Positions 54,735 to 64,000 of a DNA stretch of 64,000 bases are shown here, piece after piece. The notes under the pieces are model-generated. The model made no database searches. It had not been told where the DNA came from and was given only the letters and a program-made list of their open reading frames with translations. The first letter of the stretch is position 1. Every line of letters begins with the position of its first letter. Both the position numbers and the translations under genes were made by a program. The stretch is from Tubiluchus corallicola (lineage: Eukaryota; Priapulida; Priapulimorpha; Priapulimorphida; Tubiluchidae): assembly GCA_030141605.1 (NCBI GenBank), contig JAQGDQ010000036.1, positions 434,001-498,000 on the forward strand, written 5' to 3'.

Positions 54735-57355
54735 ATTGTGTGTTTAGTTTTAAAGCAAGAAACAAAAGCTGTGTTCCTTTTATTACTGATACTAGTGATA
54801 AACTACATATCTTTATCTTATTTTTTACCCGTTTATAGTACTTAATTATTTGAAGAATTGTTACCTAATTAAGTACAGTAGTGCGAGTGTTTAAAGAGAC
54901 ACTACCTATAAAGGAGCAAATAAATTAGCAATTATAGGTGACTTACTTCTTAATAATTGACTAAGCTTTACAAGTGGATTTTACAGCTGCTTGTATTTGA
55001 CTGGAAATTATAATAACTTACAATAATTTTGTACTGAAGTGTTTCTTGTGAGTGTGCAATGATTGTGTAATTGAAAACTGACTCCATTTAACTGAGCATT
55101 TGCATTTTTCAGTGAACACTAATGGAATAGTAGAAACATCAGTAATACCCTTATGGAAAACATGTCTGCTTTATTACATGCATTTTTGTGATTCAAAAGG
55201 TAGGCGTCATAGGTAGAAAGCCAGTGGCTATTTTAGCAAAAGTGTTATATTGAAAATATGAATGGCAATCTAGGAAAATTGTATTCTTAAAGCTAACTTA
55301 AAGTTAAAAAACTAAGCAACATATTACATGTGCTAGATTCTATGATAAACCAATGGAACTAAGAAGAGAAACAAAGTTTTATTTTGAATAGTCACTTCTA
55401 AAAAAGTTAATTTAGGTTGCCAGTGTTTTTCTTGTCGTTCCACCATCTATAGGCAATTTGCAGACCAGGGCTGCATTTACACTGTTGCTTGAAGATATGT
55501 AAACTTCACTAGATAAACTAAGTCACTAGGAAGGGGTTCCTGTCTTCTTCCTGAGATCATCATTATTTACTTATTCGTAAGCGACAAACCCTCGTCATTG
55601 CTTAAGATTTTGCTGGTGTTAAATTATTGTAATTCAAGAGTGGAATGATCAGCATTCAATAAGAATGGCAAAAACCAAAGCAATACATTTTTTCTTGATA
55701 GCAGAACGTTTTAATTAATACGCGATACGTTGTTGTGAGATGAAGATCACGAAGCCATATGTTTTACTAGGTAACTGGAGATGTTTTGCTCAGACAGAAC
55801 ACAGTTTGAAAACAAACTTTCCAACCTAACAAGATATGTGCTTGTTTGTTTTGCCTCATTGGCCTGCCTATAACAGTTGGCGTTCCTTCTAATACGTCTT
55901 GTGTTTTATATCAAACTTAAACTGTCAGTATGTTTGATTCGCAGAGCGCTGACAGTACACACATTCAGTCGTACAGCCGTACACCGTTACCAAAACCATA
56001 CATGTCCTATTCAAATTTAGTTGAATAAATTCCTTCATTTTATGTATAAAGAATATGAAATAAATAGTCATTGTTTCTGCGGCACTGTCATACGATTTTG
56101 CGTAATAATAATAATAATATATTTTTAATATAATTATTTCACTGGGTAATAAAAATACGTTTTCCCGTCGACCGCGCTGTAGCAGTTGCAGCGCCTGAGT
56201 TGACGTACTTCAGTTGTAATGCCGTTCCCCAGCTAAACTTTGTCTTTTATTCGAATTATTCCACTCATTCTCTTAGCCAAAAGATAACGAGATACAGCAG
56301 ATGGAATTTAAAAATCTCCGGTTTAGAAATTTATAAGCTACTAACTAGGAGTAAATATGAAATCACTAAGCCGTACGTACACTTGGTAACTTTGTCTGTC
56401 TGACATCTAGAAGATCGTTGATTATCTGTATAAGTAAACAGTATCCGAAGCTTTTGAGGTGAAATAGATGCAAGACGCCTCAGTAACCTTGGATAAGAGC
56501 CCGCGAGAAAGAAAATAAACATCTTAACTTGTAAAAACGCGGTGAGATGACCGTTTCGTGTTTAGTTCGAATAGGTTTACTGTTATAAATTTCGCATCTA
56601 TAATTGTGATGCGTACTTATGCATGAAATTATGAACTTACGTTCATTATGAGATTCTGGAAATTATGGACATATCTATTGGGATAAAATAGATCCTTATA
56701 GATAATTGTATTGTGCTCCAATTTTGCATACACGCTTATACTAAATTTCCTCGTTTTCGATTGATGATAACTTCTTTGTTGTATGTAAATCATACAGGCC
56801 TGCTAATATTACTGAAATCTCAATCGATTTACACTAGAAATTCGCTTATATTAGATAAATGTAGCACTAAGGTTACTGCTATGTACGTTTATAACAAGGG
56901 AACGGTATTATTGGAAATTGACTGCATTAACTTTTTTACTGAATAAATTCGCCATTAAATATGAAGTTGGCAATTAGTAATTTCATGTACATTTTTTTAT
57001 TAAAAGGCGCGCTAGCTTATACATGGAGTTCTTTATCAACAAGCGCTATAAATGATGCAACGCTAGTGTCGTCATTCATTAATAACGAATCAATTACTAA
57101 CCAACAGAAACTAGTGCGCTAAAAACTATGTACATTTATATAATTGAAACAAAATAATCAGATTCACCATTAACGTATGCATAGTAGTTAAACGCTCATT
57201 AAGACACAAACAGCCACACTTGATACGTGGGTTCTTGAACTTTGCCGTAATTTTAAGAAAGTTAAGTAATGTAAAACCTGGTTAATAAATGGATGGGTGA
57301 CTATTTTGAAACTGCTTGTGAACAATTCAACCTACCATACCTTACTTACGTTAAT
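54735..57355. other. Intergenic, no gene seen
   Basis: AT-rich sequence. Open frames at 56200-56403 and 56713-56946 have no recognisable product or codon bias. An AATAAA at 54919-54924 could serve the BANP-like transcript but is 0.8 kb after the stop. Confidence 0.45.
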
Positions 57356-57359
57356 ACGT

Positions 57360-57525
57360 TAAGGATCGGTGTCTCCTCTTACTAGAGGGTTATCTTTCAT
57401 AACGACCTAGGTTTTGATCCTACCATAATAACCTATGTTTAGTAGGGCCTCTCATTAAGTGCTGGCACTTGGAACCCACTATTGGCAGTGTCAAATGTAT
57501 ATAAATAATATAATAACAAAAATAC
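57360..57525 (+). mobile_element. tRNA-derived SINE
   Basis: ACTAGAGGGTTATC at 57381-57394 and CCTAGGTTTTGATCC at 57406-57420 have the order and spacing of polymerase III A and B boxes. A body with CTGGCACTTGGAACCCACTA and GGCAGTGTCAAATGTATA follows, and an AATAATATAATAA tail ends it. The body plus AT-rich tail fits a tRNA-derived SINE better than a tRNA gene. Confidence 0.6.
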
Positions 57526-58613
57526 GTTTTGCGTACTGCAGCAGAACGCAAACATTTTTTTAACAAGAGAACGAAAAACCCTTGATCCTATTAATATAAC
57601 CAAGCATAATTCAATTTTAAACCAGAAGATGACAATACCGTTTAAACTTAGTGTTGAGGTTAAGTGCTGGCATATAAGATATTGATGCGTAATTTCCTTT
57701 TTCAGCAGGTCATCCGTTTCGAAGTCCTAATGCCAAGGTTTAATAATACTTATTGCAAATTAACCTCGAAAAACTTACAGATCACTCTAAGTATTCGGTA
57801 CATAACAAACCGACTGAAAAATAGTTTTTGTAGAAGGAACTTATATACATGTATATGTAGTTCCTTTAACTGATTTACTTATAAAACTCCCCGTGCGTGA
57901 TGTGCACTTGCAGATTTCTTCCAAAAATTTTCAAGCTTATATGCATGACTTGGAAAAAACATATTAAGAATCCTGTTGTTTTGTAAAGTCTTTTGGTTGA
58001 ACATGCATTTAAATTCGGCAGCAAAATTTACCTTAGTTTTTTTACGTTACTTGCAGAGTATAATTTAGTTACTTATATGAAATCGAAAGTTATAGTTTTA
58101 ATTATTTTTTTATACATCGAAGCGTGTAATTTAGTTAAAGTAACCTGTGTCATCATTGTGCTATTTTCAGTAGCAGATTCAACTTAACATTCACGCAGTT
58201 GGTTATAAACACTTTCATAAAACTCGGGGTTCCAGTTTCGTGTCTACATATAGTCACAGCATTTCATTTGTGAAGGTGAAAATGCTTAACCGCACAGGCT
58301 TGAAGTCGAGTAATCAATAGTCAGCATCAATGCACAAATGTCATTAATAAAATCTTTTGGGACACCACGGTTTATATAAACACTCCTAATTATCATATGA
58401 GCTAATTATAACACGCAAAGTGTAATAGTTTATCTATTTGCGTGCTGTATAGATGAATTGTTTTACGGGGGAATGACTATTATGTTTCGAGTACCATGAA
58501 ATGCTTTGTTGAGATGACAGCAATTTTTTGTACAGCAAAAGTAATCAGTCATCAAAAATAGCGTGAGCAGTTTTATTTTTATCGAGCTCAGGTCCTCAGT
58601 ATGAATATAAGGC

Positions 58614-58763
<150 letters not shown>

Positions 58764-59125
58764 TGCAACGGCTACAACAGTTATATATCGTATGTCAGGC
58801 TGTCAGCAAATGAATACCAAAGTGTCTAATAGTATCGATGAGATCCAGTGTTTAATGTTTCTACACTTAGCAGCTGTGTTTGCTTTTATATGCTTGTTAT
58901 AGAAATAACTTGATGTGTACGGGATTTTGAGGTGCTGAAGCCAAACCAGACTTTCTCGCTGGATGCATTATGACAGCGAGGACTGTGAGGTGGTTTCATT
59001 CCACAAGTTGTTCAGTGGCCTACTTCGTTCGGCTGCTAAAAGCGGTGCAAATGCATTGTAGTTTTGAAATTCGTTGTGGCGTAATTGATATAAAATCGTA
59101 GTGGTTTTTGCAGTAATAATTGCTC

Positions 59126-60307
59126 ATGGCAGACTCTTCTGATGTAAAGTTCGATATGGACTTTGTGCTATCGGAAGCTCCGTTGAAAGAAATTCAAAAG
59201 CAGAAAGATGAAGAGGATAGCGCAACGGAAAAGCCATGCGAAGGAAGAGAAGAGAGTGATACTAAAGGCGCGTTACAAGTTCCCCAGGGTCTCCGACGAC
59301 TCCCTTCCATCTCTTCGAAGGCCTCCGTGCGATTTAACCTCTCCGCCAGCCAAGAAATTGCAGAAAGGAAAGTAGCCCAAATCGAAGATGCAAAGGAGCG
59401 AAGGAGAAAGAAACAAAACATATGTAAAAATCTTATGGTTATCAGCATTGCGTTTCTATTAGTCTTTACAGCGTATCAGTCTATACAGAATTTGCAAACT
59501 AGTATTAATTCTAGTCAGTCTTTGGGATTGGTATCATTGACTTTGATATATTGTTCTCTGGTGCTCACTTGTATGTTTGTACCAAGTTTATGTATTAAAG
59601 AACTTGGGTGTAAATGGACCATGGTGCTATGTATAGTTGCATATGGAACCTACATGTTAGCTAATATGTACCCTCGATGGTGGACAATGGTACCAACTTC
59701 GCTGCTCGTGGGGGCGGCGGCTGCTCCTCTTTGGTCAGCCAAGTGTGCGTATCTATCATCAGTCGCCATTGATTACGCTCAGCTAACTCATCAACCTCCT
59801 GACGAAGTAATTGGAAGATTTTTTGGGATATTTTTTATTACATTCCAATCAAGCCAAGTGTGGGGGAATTGGATATCTTCCGCGGTGTTAGCTACTGACG
59901 ACAACACGACTCTTCTGGAACTGACTCGAGATGATGAAATGGCTTTTTACTCGCTCAATAACCCTATGTATAAATACTGTGGTGGTGCAAACGCTGCTTG
60001 TAGTATGAGATTAAACTATGCCAACATAACAAATCTTGACCCTCTTCCAGCCAGAACTTATTATAAATTATCTGGGATTTATTTTTGCTGCATTGCTGTG
60101 GCAGCGGTGTTGGTGACGTTATTCTTCGACCAACTAGAGCGCGACGCAGAGGCACTGAAAGGGAAAGTGTGGAAGAAACCCCAAATTGAACTCGACTTGA
60201 TGATAGCAACGTTTGAACATCTGAAACAACCTCATCAGATAATACTCATACCACTTACTATCTACAGTGGCATGGAACAGGCATTTGTTGCTGCTGATTT
60301 CACTAAG
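59126..60307 (+). CDS. UNC93A: UNC93A-like MFS-fold membrane protein, first 394 residues (3' part not seen)
   Basis: UNC93 proteins have the major facilitator fold. UNC-93 of nematodes regulates a two-pore potassium channel, and the substrate of UNC93A is not settled. ATG at 59126 is chosen because a TAA is in frame just upstream (59117-59119). The exon ends at ACTAAG|GTATCG (60307), phase 0, immediately before where the family continues with SYV. Residues 1-102 are a charged, presumably cytosolic extension that vertebrate UNC93A lacks. Membrane segments are at about 104-122, 135-156, 163-181, 186-205, 231-255, 315-335 and 370-388. Conserved stretches are FTAYQSIQNLQTSIN, AAAAPLWSAKCAYL, FFGIFFITFQSSQVWGNWIS and IYSGMEQAFVAADFTK. 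There is a long loop with NMT-like and NIT sites at 260-313. No later exon is recognisable up to 64000, so the rest lies beyond the window. Confidence 0.9.
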
Positions 60308-61910
60308 GTATCGTTCAATAGTGATTGTAATATAAATTCTATTTTGAAACTGTCATCATTATGTAAGGATAACGTGTTTTTCCCTCAGTGCTACTGAGGC
60401 ACTTTATCGTTTTATTAATGCGCAATGCTTATGACATGCAGCTGTACAATAATTACCTCACTAATTGGCTTCATACGGGAAGAAGAGAAAACCAATACTC
60501 GCGTTTCCTGTTCTCACTCAGCAAGTTTCAAATAAAAAAAGTTTACTTGTAAGCAAATGGACATTTTGCAACATTGTCCGTATTGGCACATTTCTATATA
60601 AAAAATATAAAAATCTATGAAGATTAACGTAAGTATTCGTGTCTGCCCATAGCATTTCGCGATAGCACAATGAAAGCCATATAGTGACAGCTAGCAGAAA
60701 ATGAATTTTTATGGAGTTGTATATCCAACAAAAGTACCACTTTTTTGTTGACCGTGTTGTATGGTTCCTACTTCCGTTCGGGGTTTAATGGCAACCGAGC
60801 GTATTTTTCTTATCCGCTCCTAGTTGCCAATCACTAAGCGGTCAATGTCAAGAACGCTCCAGGAATAAATCACATCTCAAAAGGAAAGGTGAAAGTGTTT
60901 TCCATTTTGCTTAGAACAAATGGCTTCTGTTCTTAACTTAGAAATTAATTTTGGTCTTTTAGTGATTATAAATAATAATAAAAACAGATATAGTAGTCTG
61001 GCCTATTAGTGATGAATGTGACAAAAATGGAGGATGTAGGCTAATAGCTTTATATCAAGCTACATTTATTCTATAATAACTGTAACTGTAATAATTATTT
61101 TATTATTATTGCTACTAGATTATCAGAAGAGTTACCTAATATCATTATTACAGTTGCAATGATGCAACAACATGAAATCTATTTTGCAGTCAATATCACG
61201 CTAAGCTAGTATAAACTAATTACGGTGCAAACTAATCCATAATAACCTAATCCATGCAAAAGTACGTGTTTTATCACCAGCCGTCACAGACTAAAATGGA
61301 CTAAATTTATAATAGTCTGTGACTAGTTTTTATTTATTATCCGACGTTTAACTTCAGAGAAGGCGATGCTACGACGGAAACTAGAAGCCGATCGCAGGAC
61401 AAAGCTTAGGAGTTGCAAATATATATCAATAATGCATTCAATTAAATGCATTTCTGATCACACTTTTAATCAAATGATTCCGAGAATACATAACTTTCTT
61501 ATTTTTTGCCGACGGGAAGTTTCAGAAAGAAATTTAATTGTTCTTTCTTTGCAATAATTGTGCGTCCCCAGTCTCCCACAGCAAATTCGGGCCCTGATTC
61601 ATTAAAATGTAATTTAAATATTCGTAAGAACTTTCGTAAGTTGGATTTAGAAAAACTTCGTACGAAGATTTTATGCTAATAAAATTCAGCATCGGCCATA
61701 ATATCTACAGCTACGGGCCGTTTTTGTTAACTTCGATAGCACTTTTGATATAATTGCTGCGCAGATTCTAAAATACATGTAATAACAACACTCTCACTAT
61801 TTTAGCAGCCTGTACTAACTTTGATCTATATAACTTTATGTTTTTCAGTTTTTTGCTGAACACTTATTAAATTGCTGTAAATGAGCATTGAAATTAGCAG
61901 GAGAAAAACA
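60308..61910. other. Intron or downstream DNA of the UNC93A-like gene
   Basis: No exon matching the second half of UNC93A was seen. Frames such as 61366-61557 have no recognisable product. Confidence 0.45.
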
Positions 61911-61914
61911 AGAT

Positions 61915-62124
61915 AAAAGATAGATAGATAGACATATAGGCGGTAGTAGGTAGGCATGTTTGTAGGTCGGTCGGTAGGTAGGAAGGTAGTTAGGTAGGTA
62001 GGTAGGTAGGTAGATAAATAGGTAGGCAGACGGATGGACAGCCAGATAGATAAATAAACATAGCTAGATAGACACACACGGACGGATAGAGGGACATGAG
62101 AGAGAGAGAGAGAGAGAGAGAGAT
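61915..62124. repeat. Compound microsatellite (GATA, GGTA, GA)
   Basis: TAGATAGATAGACA then many GGTA units with point changes (61935-62035), more GATA units, and a GA run at 62098-62123. Confidence 0.95.
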
Positions 62125-63475
62125 GCGAGCCTTGTGGTCTGCTGTGCGGACTTTAGTTCGTAAATCGTTTTCATTTGAAAGGTCTAATTCTAATCTATAG
62201 CGAGCAATGCGTTGTCTGTGTATGCAGTGGGATACAGTTTGATTCCTAATCCTAGAAAAATGAGCTCTCTCGAGCCGAGAACCAAGTACATGTATGATGA
62301 TATGATTTTAAAAGTCTTTAAAAGATAAATTTTAAAATATTCTTGAAATCGGCCAACTGAAACTGTGGCTATTGCTTGGCACGATAATACCGGTACGGAC
62401 CATCAAATTCTGCTGCCTTGTTACAGAATTAAGACATGATGTTTTAGAAAAGATGTCACTATATGATAAACAAAATTTATATACGATAAAAGGAAAATAT
62501 TAGCATGCTTGAATGATTCGGTGCGAAAAATGCAAATTAGTTTTTAATCGGCTACAGTGAAAGTATCTAGACGGCGACCCTTATGAAGCAGATAAGACAG
62601 AAACACGTCTTATCTGTCTTTCTTCTGTACACAGAAATCTGAACTCAGTTTCATGCAACTTCCAGTTAAACATAGAAAAAAGGAAAAATGTGGAGACTTT
62701 TCTGATGATAGTAAGTAAACAAAAAACTTTTCCGTTTGCTATAAACGTTCATTTTTATTTTACATCATGAAGGCGCAGTAATCATTTTTCGTCTATATAA
62801 TGTCAAGTCAACAACTACAATAAACAGGTTCTTACCTCAAACCAATACTACAGCTATAAAAAATACCTGTGTACGCAAATTAATTCTTCTTGGTTTCTCT
62901 ATGATGAAACCCAAACTTCACGAAAAAGTAAAGGGCAAAAAACTGTTTTTAAAATAAAATAATTAATGGCGATCCTTTTTCTACCAAGGCAGATATTGCA
63001 GGTATATAGGGGTACTATGTTTGAGGCAGACTACAAATGGTATCTACTGTAATTTCTATCATTATTTTAATTTTCCATTATGCATGCTGACTACGACAAT
63101 CATATGGCTCAATGCAGTCATTATTAGCGCACAAGCAGGTAACCTGACGGATTGCCGAACGCAAAACAAAATAGCTCCTGTTTGATCTGTCCTCAAGTGA
63201 GCTAAGCCACTATTTACACAGTTGTCTGTATAGCATGCTATATTTTGGCTCCGAATTCACCAAGCAAGCAATACACGTTGTTTACACTCAACTGCAGTGT
63301 CAGAAACTTTCATACTGTCATCCGCCCTTATTTTTCGGGTGCTAAAAACGTACTTAGGCCTGCGAAATTTAAATTGCGCTCATTTATGTTAAACCGCTAA
63401 ATTACAGGTATCACTCTTGAATTATGCATAGTCCATAAAGTTTGATCTATTGTGAATAATAATAATAGCAAGAAT
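62125..63475. other. No gene seen
   Basis: AT-rich sequence. A short inverted repeat, AGATAAGAC..GTCTTATCT, is at about 62591-62617. No coding frame or RNA gene recognised. Confidence 0.5.
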
Positions 63476-63479
63476 CATA

Positions 63480-63582
63480 GGTAAAAATAGCACAGGTAAA
63501 ACATGGCACAAGAAAAAATTGCACGGTAAAAATTGCACAAGAAAAAATGGCACAAGTGGAAAAGTAGGAAAGATGGCAAAAT
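63480..63582 (+). repeat. Short imperfect tandem repeats (GCACAAGAAAAAATG)
   Basis: The word (T/A)(G/T)GCACAAGAAAAAATG/TTGCAC(A)GGTAAAA recurs four to five times with a spacing of about 17-20 bases, alternating AAAAATnGCAC and ACA(A/G)G. No coding frame. Confidence 0.6.
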
Positions 63583-64000
63583 GAGATAATGTCATTTTGA
63601 TGCAAATTATTTATATAATAAAGCTAGAATATACTCACTGGGAAGCACATCACCGACAAGGTCGAAAAATCCTAAACATGTTCGCTTAGGTCTTTTGATA
63701 ATTATAAACATAAACATGAAACAAAGATAAATAAGCAAACATACAAAAACATGCTTGTATAAGTGTAAACAACTTGTTCATTAAATAGAATTATAATCAG
63801 TACTGCACGACACATTTCACATAGTGTTTTGTCTACATTTCTTTAGGCATTTCTTATGGTAATACATTAATAAATTTACATATTTACATGCTCAGTCACC
63901 TTATAACACTACTTACAGGTATAAGCGATAATAAACACATTACACAGCTTTCCAAGTGAGAATTTCTCGAAATGGGACCTGGGACTAACTTGTAGTTGTT

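Noticed and set aside
61826-62077. Minus-strand frame rich in YLS/LPT
   Set aside because: It is the translation of the GGTA/GATA microsatellite.

Overview
The window is nuclear DNA from a metazoan, most likely a non-vertebrate one. The protein-coding genes are cut into many short exons by AT-rich GT-AG introns. The gene set (meckelin, a BANP/BEN-domain protein, a C2H2 zinc-finger protein, an UNC93A-type protein) is typically animal, and meckelin implies a ciliated animal. The intergenic and intronic DNA is full of decayed LINEs, SINE-like and MITE-like repeats and microsatellites. I cannot name the species from the sequence. Sponge, cnidarian, mollusc or tunicate would all fit. There are no operons, CRISPR arrays or prokaryotic features.

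Layout. Positions 1-1830 are flanking DNA dominated by a dead LINE. Positions 1865-31307 (+) hold a complete TMEM67 (meckelin) gene that I could assemble as 25 coding exons in unbroken phase, giving 991 residues, close to the vertebrate length. Its introns carry LINE relics, a 0.93 kb inverted-repeat element, a zinc-finger gene fragment and tandem repeats. Positions 31.3-34.5 kb are intergenic repeats between two convergent genes. Positions 34494-37574 (-) hold a two-exon gene for an eight-finger C2H2 protein of 603 residues. Positions 37.6-43.9 kb lie between divergent genes, include a 993-base assembly gap, and probably hold both promoters. Positions 43881-54105 (+) hold a complete ten-exon BANP-like gene (477 residues, coiled coil plus BEN domain). 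Positions 54.1-59.1 kb are intergenic with a LINE relic, a tRNA-derived SINE and a long TTA microsatellite. Positions 59126-60307 (+) are the large first coding exon (394 residues) of an UNC93A-like transporter-fold gene that continues past the window or in exons I cannot see. The last 3.7 kb holds microsatellites and no recognisable gene.

The genes are not a functional cluster. Meckelin acts at the ciliary transition zone, BANP homologues bind CpG-containing promoter motifs, the zinc-finger protein is probably a DNA-binding regulator, and UNC93A is a membrane protein of the MFS fold. I found no convincing new system. The points most worth checking are a possible 21-nt meckelin microexon that restores a conserved Cys-x-Cys, a LINE 3' end only 34 bp from the meckelin start codon, an inverted-repeat element with internal 30-bp repeats, a 1.2 kb insertion inside a LINE within BANP intron 2 flanked by a perfect 11-bp direct repeat, and two families of dispersed repeats each present twice.
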